From Porphyridium purpureum (Eukaryota > Rhodophyta > Bangiophyceae > Porphyridiales > Porphyridiaceae), in NCBI GenBank assembly GCA_008690995.1, contig VRMN01000006.1:345001-409000 (forward strand): a stretch of 64,000 bases of DNA, given 5' to 3'. A program made the position numbers and the translations under genes. The notes beneath the pieces are model-generated. The model was not told where the DNA came from. It saw only the letters and a program-made list of their open reading frames with translations, and did not search any database. The first letter of the stretch is position 1. Each line of letters begins with the position of its first letter. This document shows, piece by piece, positions 41,251 to 50,580 of the stretch.

Positions 41251-41590
41251 GCCGCTGCTCTCCGTTCCCTCCGTTCCCGCGCGCGCGCTCTCTCTTTGTC
41301 TCTCTTTGTCTCTCTCCCACCCGCTCTACTCTGGCTCTGGCCCTTCCGCTTCAAACGCTAGCCGCGCGCCGCGCAGCACTCGCCACAACCACAAGCCCCC
41401 GCGTTTCTCCATTTCATAGTAAAACCGTCTTGTTTATCGATAAAGACGTTTGAAGACTTGCGGGGTGTTGTGAGAGGCCGGCATGCACCGACTGCGCAAC
41501 TGGTGCGTGCGCATGTATGCCGATTGTCCTCGTCAAGACTGACGGGAATGGCTCTTCTCCCGCCAAGCTGTGCCCAGCAGTACAGCCTTG
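41251..41590. other. intergenic, nothing recognised
   Basis: 340 bp upstream of the Sec14-like gene and downstream of the SVIP-like gene. C/T-rich just before the Sec14 start (TCTCTCTTTG runs near 41290-41320). No motif recognised. Confidence 0.4.
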
Positions 41591-41911
41591 TCAACTTTGC
41601 CAATCTTCAATCTTTACGCGCGCGCCTACCTCATCCGCACTGCCCGGCTTGGGTTTCCGCTTGCCACGGTTCTCCGCTTCTTGTCTCCGCTTCTCGGCCG
41701 CCTCGAGCATTTTTTGCCGCTTTTCTTCCGGAGTGTCGGTGTCCTTTCCACCACTGACAGCGTCGACGGCTGCTTTGCCGGCCGCAGCGTGAGCATGCGG
41801 AGCACTTTTCGACTCGGATGGCCCCGTGGCCGCGCCGGCATGCTCGGTTGATGCGCCCTTGTGCGTGGCCGACTGCGCGTTGCTACTGGTCTTACCCAGA
41901 CAGCTGCCCAT
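41591..41911 (-). CDS. small SVIP-like VCP/p97-interacting protein
   Basis: A 106 aa protein. It begins MGSCLGKTSS, so Gly2 may be myristoylated and Cys4 acylated. The C-terminal half carries EEKRQKMLEAAEKRRQEAE, matching the VCP-interacting motif (R-x5-A-A-x2-R) and the SVIP pattern EEKRxxxxEAAExR. SVIP is a lipid-anchored inhibitor of ER-associated degradation that docks on the p97 N domain. The middle is Ala/Gly/His-rich and disordered. The frame's upstream codon is GTG; the first ATG at 41911 places the Gly exactly at position 2. Small proteins of this kind are often missed in annotation. Confidence 0.65.
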   Translation of the reverse strand: MGSCLGKTSSNAQSATHKGASTEHAGAATGPSESKSAPHAHAAAGKAAVDAVSGGKDTDTPEEKRQKMLEAAEKRRQEAENRGKRKPKPGSADEVGARVKIEDWQS

Positions 41912-42105
41912 CTTGCTCGCACCCGTCCTTTTCACAGTGCGCGACCGCGTGGGACCAGCTTCAACCCTTTCCGGTGCTCAGAGCGCCACAACAATCTTCG
42001 CTACCTTTGCGTTTAAGTTTTTGTGGTTTATTGTCCTCTGGGCACATGGCATTCGTTGGCGCGACAACGCCAAGGGTAACACATGTACAAAAACACTCGG
42101 GCAGC

Positions 42106-44022
42106 CTATCGATTCTCTGATGATCGCTGGCGGTCTGGGCGGTGCGGCTTGACCGACTGCATGAGCTTGGCGTGCTCCTCTAACAAAACTTCGAGTTCGT
42201 CTGCCAACTCGCAAGTCGCCAGTTTGGCCTTTAGTGAATTGGCGCGCTCGATCTTCGTTGTGCATCGCGCCGACTCGAGCGCACTCTGATCCACCGCCGC
42301 CGAGAGTTCTCCCAACATGCGATTGGTGGTCTCGCGCTGCTGCTTCACACGTTTGGGGCGCGAGGACAGATGGCGGAAGAAAGTCACAGCGTTGATGTGT
42401 TTCTCGGGCGCAGGTGCCGATTCCCCTAAAAGGCTCGAGATCGAGCTACTTACTTCGCCCGTCTTGCTGAGTTTCTCCAATTCTTCTATTTTCACATTGC
42501 TCTGTCGAATCGACTCGTCCAGGAAGGCCTTGCGCTCTTCCAGATGTTGAATGCCTTGCGCCAAGTCATCGAGCGCCGCGCTTCTCGTCCAGGCAATGGT
42601 TCTAGATTCGTTGCTGATCGTGGAGCGATTTGTGTCGGTACTCGCACCGTGCTGCTGATTGAAAATCTTTTGAGTTTGGTCCACCGTAGCCCCTAGCGAG
42701 CCTACGTGCTCATCTGCTGCGCGGCCCAGCGGAGTTTCGGCATGATTTGAATGTTGGTTTGAATGTTGATTTGAAGGCGCCTCTTGTAACTTGTCCAGTT
42801 CACTTTGCGCGATAGATTTCACAGTTGCCGGGAGATACTCATTCTGAACGATGGCTCGCAGATTTTGCGACTCACTCTCGTTCGTCTCCAAAGCCTTTCC
42901 GTGTGCCAATCTGTGTCGCTCCTGCCAAAGCAGCTCCGTCTTCAGGCCAATCTCCTCTTTGAGCGCCTCCTTGACGGGCGCAGGAAGACGCGAGCTTTTC
43001 TGAACCTGTATCATGGCATGGATTTCTTGCTCTAGCTGCTCGATCTTCTCCTTCGACCCACTTGTGTCTGCCCGCGGGCGGTCTCGGGTCCCGCTGAGTT
43101 CGCCATCAGAGCTAACACGCACGATCCCGAAAGGCTGCTGAGGTTTTCCCTTTGCGGCATGGCTGTCCATCCCTGGCTGTTCCAACTTTGCGCCCTCTAT
43201 GCTGTCATGAGGCTGACCCACCAGGAATGGCAGCGAGCTAGAATTGGCTTGTTGCCGACCAATCCATTTTGACCCGACCATACTATTACCGGAGCTAGAA
43301 CTTTCGGGAGCGTGCTCATCTGACCCAGCAAGCGGCTCACGCGTCCGCGGCTCATCGCGTGCCGACATTTCTTGAAGCATTCGTTCCTCACATACAGCCA
43401 TCAGAACCGCCACCATATCTACGATCACCGCCCTGGAGATGTCCGCATCGTGTATGATGCTGTGCATCAATGCAGACAACTCTGCGTCACCAAGCTTTGC
43501 GAGATGCGCTTTCAGTCTCGCACTGTTCTCGTCGCCCAGTGCATTTCGCGGTGACGGAACATGCCTCGGCGCTTCATCGTCATTGCCTGTTTCGTAACCA
43601 GCCTCGCTTTCCTGGTCTTGGGCACTGCTTTTTCTTACTCGAGTTGGCTCCTTGTCCTCGTTCTGTTTTTGTTGCTCTGAGGGTCCCGTGCTACGTGCAT
43701 CTTCCGGCGCCTTGCCGTGCGTGTGCGTCAGCGTATCCGTTGCTGCGGGGTGCTTCTCGTCGGCTGGCGGCACTTCTTCCACCGCAGCGGGCTCTCCGGG
43801 ACCGCGACAAGGCTGTGCGTCGCCCGCGGGGGCGCCACCGCCGCCCGTGCGCGAGAGCTGCGCGTCGCGCCCCGCTGCGCTTTCGTCCTCCCAGAGGCGG
43901 CGCTTGGCCGCAATCTCGGCGTCCAAGTCCGCGACCATCTGCGCGCGCACGACGTGCGGCAGCGACGTTTCGAGGCGCAGCTTCTGCGCCAGCGCCTCGA
44001 GCTTCTGCAGCTCCGCGTCCAT
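42106..44022 (-). CDS. coiled-coil protein with repeated LPxxV helical motif, unknown
   Basis: A 638 aa hydrophilic protein with no recognised domain. Three related helical segments occur. They lie at the N-terminus (SLPHVVRAQMVADLDAEIAAK), mid-protein (RLPAPVKEALKEEIGLKTEL) and after it (YLPATVKSIAQSELDKLQ). Each is L-P-x-x-V followed by a Glu/Lys-rich helix. Between the first two is a disordered acidic/Ser-rich region with a short hydrophobic helix pair (LMHSIIHDADISRAVIVDMVAVLMAV). The last 180 residues form a coiled coil (GIQHLEERKAFLDESIRQSNVKIEELEKL). The ATG at 44022 (MDAELQKLEAL) is used; upstream frame translates a minisatellite. Possibly a cytoskeletal or tethering protein. Confidence 0.6.
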   Translation of the reverse strand: MDAELQKLEALAQKLRLETSLPHVVRAQMVADLDAEIAAKRRLWEDESAAGRDAQLSRTGGGGAPAGDAQPCRGPGEPAAVEEVPPADEKHPAATDTLTHTHGKAPEDARSTGPSEQQKQNEDKEPTRVRKSSAQDQESEAGYETGNDDEAPRHVPSPRNALGDENSARLKAHLAKLGDAELSALMHSIIHDADISRAVIVDMVAVLMAVCEERMLQEMSARDEPRTREPLAGSDEHAPESSSSGNSMVGSKWIGRQQANSSSLPFLVGQPHDSIEGAKLEQPGMDSHAAKGKPQQPFGIVRVSSDGELSGTRDRPRADTSGSKEKIEQLEQEIHAMIQVQKSSRLPAPVKEALKEEIGLKTELLWQERHRLAHGKALETNESESQNLRAIVQNEYLPATVKSIAQSELDKLQEAPSNQHSNQHSNHAETPLGRAADEHVGSLGATVDQTQKIFNQQHGASTDTNRSTISNESRTIAWTRSAALDDLAQGIQHLEERKAFLDESIRQSNVKIEELEKLSKTGEVSSSISSLLGESAPAPEKHINAVTFFRHLSSRPKRVKQQRETTNRMLGELSAAVDQSALESARCTTKIERANSLKAKLATCELADELEVLLEEHAKLMQSVKPHRPDRQRSSENR

Positions 44023-44853
44023 GCTTTCCCCTCGCTTCTCTCGCCACCCACGCCCTGCGCCCACATGGCCAAATATCCCCTCCCCCTCGCCACCCTCCCC
44101 CACCCCTACCGCGTACACCTGCAAATTGTGCCGTTTCGCGCGTGCAAACGTGCAATGCTCAGAGCAATGCGGACACCGCGGGTGTTCTGTCAAGGGTGTT
44201 CTGTCCCGGGTGTTCTGTCCCGGGTGTTCTGTCCCGGGTGTTCTGTCCCGGGTGTTCTGTTCAGGGTGCTCTGTTTGGGCGGCCAACGGCGACACGCTGA
44301 CGCACGCGCGCGCGCGTGTATGCACAAAAGCAGCCGGATTTGATCATTTTTGGTCTTTTTCTTTTTGCCAACGCGCCGCACCAGGCGGAGTGGACGTGCG
44401 GCGAAAGGCGCGGTGGAGGTGGCAGCTAGAGGGGACGAGAGGAAGCGAGCAAGAGAGGAAGAGAGGGCCTTGTGGAAGGGGGGAACGGGCTCGCGAGGGG
44501 TCGAGGAGCGGTCGGACTGCGCGGGATCTGTGCGCCTGCAGGTGCGGTGAGGTGGGCGTCGCGCGGGGTCTGGAGACGCGGCGATTGGCCTGCACGGAGC
44601 GCGTGGCGTGCGCCTGGAGTGTGTGCGCGCGGCGATTCGGCAGCGACTACCGTGCACAAGCGCGGCTGACGAGCTGGCTGGCAGGTAGGCAGGTAGGCAG
44701 GCAGGAATCCTGGCTGGTTGGCAGCCTGGCGGGTGGGCGGGCGCTGGCGGAACGGGTTGGGTTCTGCCGGGTTGCAGGGTCGCGCACAGTGCGTGCTGGT
44801 GGTGATCGTTTGAAGGTGCAGCGCCGGTGGGTGCGTGGTCGGCCGGGTCGGTC
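44023..44853. other. divergent intergenic region
   Basis: 830 bp between the coiled-coil gene (minus) and importin beta (plus). It holds the 14 bp minisatellite at 44180-44277 and a (GGCAGGTA)-like short repeat near 44682-44702. No other gene seen. Confidence 0.5.
44180..44277 (+). repeat. 14 bp minisatellite, 7 units
   Basis: Seven tandem copies of GGGTGTTCTGTCCC. The four central units are identical, and the first and last two carry substitutions at the unit ends. Since 14 is not a multiple of 3, every reading frame cycles through three units, giving a spurious 14-residue peptide repeat on the minus strand. Confidence 0.95.
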
Positions 44854-47622
44854 ATGGATGTCACGAGCGTGCTGCTGGCGGCGCAGTCGGCCGATGGTGC
44901 GACGCGATCAGCGGCAGAGCAGCAGCTCGCCTCGGCCGAGGCGCAGTCGTTCGACGCGTTCGTGCGCATGCTGACAGAGGAGCTGTGCGATGAAGCAAAG
45001 CCGCTGGACGCGCGGCGGCTGGCGTCCCTCGTGCTCAAGAACGCGATTGACGCGAAGGAAAGAGCAAAGAAGCAGATGTACATCGACCGGTGGTGCGCGC
45101 CATCCATGGCGCCGACGCGCGACGCATGCAAGGCCAAGCTGATGCAGGCAACGGGATCGCCGCAAAAGGAGGTCCGACACGGCGTTGCGCAGGTGATTGC
45201 CAAGATTGCCGCGATCGAACTATCACGAGGCATGTGGAACGACCTTATCCAGCAGCTCCTGCAATCCGTGACGTCTGATTCAGCGCCACCGGGCGCGAGG
45301 CAGGCAGCGCTAGATATTTTGGGCTATGTGTGCGAAGAAAGCAGCATGGGCAACATCCCTGCGCAGGTGCTTGTCGCGCAGAGCAACTCGATTCTGACGG
45401 CAGTGGTACAAGGAATGCGCTTTGTTGCCGCCACAGGCGACGCGGGAGCGCCGTCGCAAGACGACATTGACCAGGTTCGGCTGGCAGCCACCAACGCACT
45501 GCTCAATGCTCTGGACTTTGCGCGCGAAAACTTTGACCGCGAGGTCGAGCGTGACTTTATTATGCAGATTGTCTGCGAGTCGATCACGGCAAGCAACCGT
45601 GCGATCCAGCAGACCGCGTTGGAATGTTTGGTCAAAGTAGCGGAAAACTACTACATGTATCTGCCAAAGTACATTCAGGTGCTGCACGGGCTTGTGTCTG
45701 ACGCAATGGGCGCGAGCGGCGACGCCGAAGGCTGCGCGCTCCAAGCGATCGAGTTTTGGGCATCGATTGCGGAGGAGGAGCGCGATCTGATGGAAGAAGC
45801 GCAAGCCGCACAGGAAATGGGCGAGCCTGCAGACCCGACGCGGCAGTGTCACGGATTTGTGCGGCAAGCGCTGCCCGTGCTGTGTCCGCGACTACTAGAG
45901 TGCTTGATGACTCAGGAGGAAGAGCAAGACGATGACACCTGGAACAAGTCGACGGCTGCGGGTGCTTGCATGTGCGTACTGGCCGAGGCGGCGCCAGATC
46001 AAATTGTAGAGAATGTGCTTCCGTTTATACAGAGCAAGCTGGTCGATCGAAACGACTGGCGCGCAAGAGAGGCGGCAACAATGGCGTTTGGTAGCGTGTT
46101 GGACGGCCCGCCAGATCATCAGCTGCAACCGCTTATTGAACAGGCGCTACCTTTACTGATGCATGCGCTGCTCACAGACGCGTCGATGGCGGTGCGCGAC
46201 ACCACTGCGTGGACGCTGGGTCGCGTATGTATGTGCCCCGCCGCGATTGATCCAGACTCAGTACAGGCGCCAGGCACGTCGACGCTTCTCACCAAACATT
46301 TGGTCTCTCTGGTTGAATGCCTCGTGCGTTCCCTGAGCAGTGATCCGCCTGTGGCGCGCAATGCCGCCTTTGCGCTACACAACATTGCCGAGGCATATGC
46401 TTACGCAGCGAACGAGCCGCGCAGTGAACTGAGCCCTTACTACGAGGTGATTCTGAGCAGCCTAGTACAGTGCTCGCTTCGCGAAGATGGCGATGAAGCA
46501 AACCTGCGCTCTTCTGCGTATGAGGCGCTGAATGTGACCATGAAGTATGCACCGATGGACGCCATGCACTGGGTGCAGCAGCTCACTCCTGTCATGCTGG
46601 AGCGGCTCGAGCAGTCCATCCAAGCCGCCGCTGTGCAGTCATCCATGGACGACCGTGCTGCGTTGTCTGAAATCCAGGGCCTGCTATGCGGCGTGCTCAT
46701 GACTGCCACGCACCGTCTCAAGGCAGGTCACATTCACCAGTACGCGGACCGCCTGATGCGCGCGTATATCGGCGTACTGGAACTCGGTAATACGCTCCGA
46801 GCTGCGGGAGCCGGTCCGACGGATGTTGCGGCGAGAACCGGAACTTCAGAGAGCGAGGAGAAGACCATGGTAACCGGTAGTATGCACGAGGAGGCCCTGA
46901 TGGCGGTCGGCGCGCTGGCAGATGAGCTGGGCTCCGAGTTCACAAAGTACGTGCCGCATCTAATGCCCTACGTTCTGGCGGGGCTCAGAAACTGGGAGCA
47001 ATATCAGGTTTGCGCAATTGCGGTTGCGGTTGTTGGCGATTTGTGCCGTGCTGTCGATGCCGTGCTGATCACGTACGGCGACGAGATCGTGGCGCTTCTG
47101 CTGACCGCGCTTCAAAGTGGCGATTTGGATAAGTCGGTCAAGCCGCCGATTTTGTCCTGTTTCGGCGACCTTGCGCTCGCCCTCGGGAGTATCTTTGAGC
47201 GTTACATCAATCACGTGATGGCTATGCTGCAGCAAGCGGCACAGAGTTCGCTTCAACTAGAAGTGGCACCAGACGATTTCGATATGCTAGACTGGCTTTG
47301 CTTGCTGCGCGAGAGCATTCTCGAGGCGTACACGGGCGTCATGCAAGGTCTGAACAACCCGGTGCTGCTCTCCCCGCACGTTTCGTGGGTGATTTCGTTC
47401 TGCGAGCTCATTTGCAAGCCAGACACGCTTATCCCGCCCTCGGACCGCCTGTTGGGGTCCATCGTGGGCGTGTTGGGTGACTTGGCGGTGTCACAAGAAG
47501 GCGTCAAGGCCCAGCTGCACACGCTGCCGTGGATTTTGCCCCTTTTGAAGAGTGCAATGGAGTGTGATAGCGCTTCAGTCCAAGAGGTTGGGCAATGGGC
47601 ACATACGGTGATCTTCAGATAA
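44854..47622 (+). CDS. KPNB1: importin subunit beta (karyopherin beta-1)
   Basis: A 922 aa HEAT-repeat nuclear import receptor. It opens with the importin-N domain (ATRSAAEQQLASAEAQSFDAFV, EAKPLDARRLASLVLKNAIDAK), then EVRHGVAQVIAKIAAIELSRGMWNDLI, which is diagnostic for beta-1. The acidic loop of HEAT 8 follows (MTQEEEQDDDTWNKSTAAGACMCVLAEAAPDQIVENVLPFI), then RDTTAWTLGRVCMCP and GQWAHTVIFR at the end. It carries importin-alpha cargo complexes through the pore by binding FG repeats and Ran. Length is close to the human 876. The ATG at 44854 matches the family start. Single exon. Confidence 0.96.
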   Translation: MDVTSVLLAAQSADGATRSAAEQQLASAEAQSFDAFVRMLTEELCDEAKPLDARRLASLVLKNAIDAKERAKKQMYIDRWCAPSMAPTRDACKAKLMQATGSPQKEVRHGVAQVIAKIAAIELSRGMWNDLIQQLLQSVTSDSAPPGARQAALDILGYVCEESSMGNIPAQVLVAQSNSILTAVVQGMRFVAATGDAGAPSQDDIDQVRLAATNALLNALDFARENFDREVERDFIMQIVCESITASNRAIQQTALECLVKVAENYYMYLPKYIQVLHGLVSDAMGASGDAEGCALQAIEFWASIAEEERDLMEEAQAAQEMGEPADPTRQCHGFVRQALPVLCPRLLECLMTQEEEQDDDTWNKSTAAGACMCVLAEAAPDQIVENVLPFIQSKLVDRNDWRAREAATMAFGSVLDGPPDHQLQPLIEQALPLLMHALLTDASMAVRDTTAWTLGRVCMCPAAIDPDSVQAPGTSTLLTKHLVSLVECLVRSLSSDPPVARNAAFALHNIAEAYAYAANEPRSELSPYYEVILSSLVQCSLREDGDEANLRSSAYEALNVTMKYAPMDAMHWVQQLTPVMLERLEQSIQAAAVQSSMDDRAALSEIQGLLCGVLMTATHRLKAGHIHQYADRLMRAYIGVLELGNTLRAAGAGPTDVAARTGTSESEEKTMVTGSMHEEALMAVGALADELGSEFTKYVPHLMPYVLAGLRNWEQYQVCAIAVAVVGDLCRAVDAVLITYGDEIVALLLTALQSGDLDKSVKPPILSCFGDLALALGSIFERYINHVMAMLQQAAQSSLQLEVAPDDFDMLDWLCLLRESILEAYTGVMQGLNNPVLLSPHVSWVISFCELICKPDTLIPPSDRLLGSIVGVLGDLAVSQEGVKAQLHTLPWILPLLKSAMECDSASVQEVGQWAHTVIFR

Positions 47623-47778
47623 CCGACATGAACAGTTTTTGAGAGAGGAGGGGACCGCGTGCTTGCGCAACCGCTTGGTTCAGGGAGCAAGTCTCTCAGT
47701 GGCCTCTTTGAAGTATAAAGTAAAATATAACTATCAGTAGCCTAGTACGATTATGCGCCTGTTCTTTCTTTCCCCCCC

Positions 47779-48723
47779 TCATCCGCTTCGATGCGCGTAG
47801 TAGCTGCCCAGTAGCCGATAGAAAGGTGAGATGCGCGCCAGATTGTGTAATGCGTTGCTGACACCGTCCTCCACGGCGCTGCCGAGAAAGTCGAGATAGA
47901 AAATGTACTCCCATCGCAGCTTGGTAACGCGACTTTCTTCTGCACTGTTCCCCAGCTGCGCCTCCAGCAAAGTCGCGACGTGCCGGGACTCGATCTTCGT
48001 GAGATCAATGTCCAGGGCAACAAAGACTGACAGCGCCTTGAAAAGAGCGCCCGGCGAGTTCGTCAATGTAAACGCAACCGACGTTTTGCACGGACGGCTC
48101 GCGTCGAGCGGTATTCTTGGCGTGGCACTCGCGTCCGGCGCTCCATCACTTCCGTTCTCGTCCTTGCGCGCCAAAATGAAGAAGCGGGTGTAATTTTCCT
48201 GCTGATCCTCGATGCCTTCTTCCAACACGTCCAAGCCGTACGCCACTGCGGCACGTCTGGATGCTATCGCCGCGGCGTCGGTGATATTGCTTGTTCTCAG
48301 CATCTGAGCACTTCCCGCAGTGTCAAACGCTTCCTCCGGAACAATGCTGTTTCTGGCAAGGTATCCCACGCACTGCATGAGTGCCATGGGATGGCTTATG
48401 GCCCGTTTGACCTGCGTGCGATCCACGCCAGGCAGCACCAGTAAGCAATGCTGCACCCTGAAGTCGATCTCGCCCACGATGCGCAGCTCGTTATACTTGA
48501 GCAGTAGATCATAATTCTGGTGGATAGTACCAGCCAGCGAGTTCTCGATGGGCAGCGCCGCGCGGTCAATCTCGCGCTCATTGAGCCGCCGCAGCAGCTC
48601 ACCAAACGACACACATGGCACTTTCTCGATCCCGCTCTCCCCGAAAAACTCCACGGCAGCGCCTTCCGAGTACGCTCCGGGCACTCCCTGGTACCCTACT
48701 CGAAGCACCGCGCCGCTCATCAT
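47779..48723 (-). CDS. prephenate/arogenate dehydratase
   Basis: A 314 aa enzyme of phenylalanine synthesis that decarboxylates and dehydrates prephenate or arogenate. Catalytic domain: LRVGYQGVPGAYSEGAAVEFFG, ALPIENSLAGTIHQNYDLLL, HCLLVLPG, SHPMALMQC and the active-site Thr in NYTRFFILAR. C-terminal ACT regulatory domain: SVAFTLTNSPGALFKALSVF and LTKIESRH, the usual Phe-binding segment. No transit peptide follows from the ATG at 48723. The open frame continues upstream for at least 33 codons but only from GTG, so a plastid-targeting exon may be missing from this model. Prephenate versus arogenate preference cannot be read from sequence. Confidence 0.93.
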   Translation of the reverse strand: MMSGAVLRVGYQGVPGAYSEGAAVEFFGESGIEKVPCVSFGELLRRLNEREIDRAALPIENSLAGTIHQNYDLLLKYNELRIVGEIDFRVQHCLLVLPGVDRTQVKRAISHPMALMQCVGYLARNSIVPEEAFDTAGSAQMLRTSNITDAAAIASRRAAVAYGLDVLEEGIEDQQENYTRFFILARKDENGSDGAPDASATPRIPLDASRPCKTSVAFTLTNSPGALFKALSVFVALDIDLTKIESRHVATLLEAQLGNSAEESRVTKLRWEYIFYLDFLGSAVEDGVSNALHNLARISPFYRLLGSYYAHRSG

Positions 48724-49177
48724 GCGCGTCGTTGAACCGAAGCCGCACTCTGTCACACCGTTGCCACTACGCGCGTCCGCTGCGTCGCACGCTGTCCCGG
48801 CGTCGCGCCATCTCCGCAACACACGCGCGCCACGCGCAGCCGGTCTTTCGCATGAAAATGATAAAACGGCACCAATTTACTATACAAAATGTACCGTCGG
48901 TCGATCGACTTGAGTGGGGTCGAAGGGCGGTCGGTTGGTTTGGGGGCCGAGATGAAGAGGGGAGAGGGAGGGAGAGAAGTGTAGAGATTGTATTATTCTT
49001 CTGTCCGATACTCTGCCACGGAAGTCTTTACCTTTGATATCTATGGATTGAACTTCTGCCATGTATTGCGACTAGACCAAACCCAGCCCACTTAGGAAGC
49101 GCCCCGGACTTATTCCATAGCCGGCGGCGTGTCGACATCTGTGCGGCGACAAAGCGACGTGATCGTTTGGACGTGAT
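48724..49177. other. intergenic, nothing recognised
   Basis: 454 bp between TRAPPC2L and the dehydratase, both on the minus strand. If the dehydratase has a 5' exon encoding a transit peptide, it should lie here. None could be identified with confidence. Confidence 0.4.
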
Positions 49178-50077
49178 TTACTTGTTGGGGCCGGAGACGG
49201 GCTTATGGTTGGGAAACTCCCCGACGAGCTCCTCTATGCCGGTCTCGAGTTTCCGAGAGTGGATCATCAAGTCGATTGGCTGGAATGGATTCAGCAGGGA
49301 CTTGACCGTCAAGCGGTAGATTTTGATGAGCATCTGTGGGGAACGCACCCGCGGGAATGGAGATCGAAACGTACACAAGCACACACAAACACATAAATAT
49401 AGACACACACGCTTGCGGAAGGCACAACGGGCCACGTCAGTAACGAATTCTGCAACTGCACATAGGTCCACGCAACACTCGCTTCTCACCTCAAGAGCAC
49501 ATCACACTTACATTTTTCATGTACGCGTCTGATTCAGTGATGCTGCGCACGCCCACAATGAGCTTCAAGTTGGTGACTGTTAGAAGTCCATACAGCCGAA
49601 TCGATGCAACTGTTGCCATCCGCCCCAAATAGATTGTCTTGCGCGACGAGCCATCAATGTAGTCGTCAAAGATATCGAGCGTGCTGTACAGCACTTCCTC
49701 CATCTTCACTTCGGGGCCCTGAGACTGGTGGTACGGCAGGTCCACCAGCGCATCCAGATAGATCTTCAGGAACAATTGCGAATTCTTTCACAGCGCGGAT
49801 GCAACACATTCGAATCAAGATCAGTCAATATCTGGCGCACTGGTGTTCGGTGCGCTTTTCTAAGCACGCGACGCAGGTCCAACGGAACACAGGTCGATAA
49901 TACGCACAGCGCCAGCGTGCGCAAACCCAAACGCAAAAGTGATATGACCTGCGCACTTACCCTTTCGCCAATGACTGCCACGCATGCCACCTGCGGTGCT
50001 TCGATGGGGGTCAGCTTGCAAGGCTCAGTGATCGACGAATCCGGCTTGGTGATGGCCAGTGCCGGATTAATCTCCAT
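49178..50077 (-). CDS. TRAPPC2L: TRAPP complex subunit TRAPPC2L/Tca17 (three exons)
   Basis: A longin-fold subunit of the TRAPP tethering complex, which activates Rab1/Rab11-type GTPases at the Golgi. Exons 50077-49961, 49784-49512 and 49333-49178 give 181 aa. The spliced protein reads VACVAVIGER, NSQLFLKIY, YSTLDIFDDYIDG, YLGRMATVASIRLYGLLTVTNLKLIVGV and IHSRKLETGIEELV. This aligns along the whole of human TRAPPC2L ([48 protein letters not shown]). Both introns are phase 0, with GTAAGT donors and CAG or AAAG acceptors. The first 30 residues are an extra N-terminal tail; the ATG at 50077 is the first in frame. Confidence 0.85.
49334..49511 (-). other. inferred intron 2 of TRAPPC2L
   Basis: 178 bp, phase 0. 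Donor GTAAGT after AAAAAT, acceptor TTCCCCACAG. The next exon opens with ATG CTC ATC AAA. Confidence 0.85.
49785..49960 (-). other. inferred intron 1 of TRAPPC2L
   Basis: 176 bp, phase 0. Donor GTAAGT after GAAAGG, acceptor CTGTGAAAG, branch-site candidate ATTGACTGATC about 45 bases upstream. Confidence 0.82.
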
Positions 50078-50191
50078 CCCGACCGACCCTTCGCGGGTCC
50101 CGTGCGGAATACGAAAGAGCCGGGCTGCCTTGTCAGTCTTCAACTTTCCGCTCCCCGCGCCAAGTTTGACAATGTGACAGACCCGCACAGG

Positions 50192-50224
<33 letters not shown>

Positions 50225-50580
50225 GTGCGTGAGCCTCGTCTTTTTACCTACGTGTGTCTTGCCTCGTTGCGGGCCAGGTCACGTCACGTCGCAGCACGCC
50301 CGCATGCACATACCCAGCAGGCACGCACACACTCACGCAGCCGTGCGGAGTACAGGCGCGAGGCGTGAAGCGCTGCAAAGGTCGTGGGGGGCAGAGTTCG
50401 GCCCAGGCGTGCAGCAAGCTCATAAGACGCAGGCGCAACGAGTTGACTGTCCGGCACGCGGCTGAGTGCAGGAGGCGTCGAGTGGTGCGCGTGTTCTCGA
50501 GGTTTGTTGTATCCAGCCGAAAAGCTTGGGTTCCTACGAGAACGAACCGTTTTTAGTACGAAACGAGCGCGAGCTGGGGG
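50078..50580. other. divergent intergenic region with (CT)n tract
   Basis: 500 bp between TRAPPC2L (minus) and the small ORF (plus). A pure (CT)n tract of about 28 bp lies at 50192-50219, just upstream of TRAPPC2L. No other element recognised. Confidence 0.55.
50192..50219. repeat. (CT)n microsatellite
   Basis: About 14 uninterrupted CT units, reading (GA)n on the TRAPPC2L strand, about 115 bp upstream of its ATG. GA/CT tracts near starts often act in promoters; no such function is shown here. Confidence 0.9.

Noticed and set aside
44023-44325. Peptide repeat (14 residues) as N-terminus of the coiled-coil protein
   Set aside because: It is the translation of the 14 bp minisatellite and begins before any conserved sequence; the ATG at 44022 opens a plausible helix.
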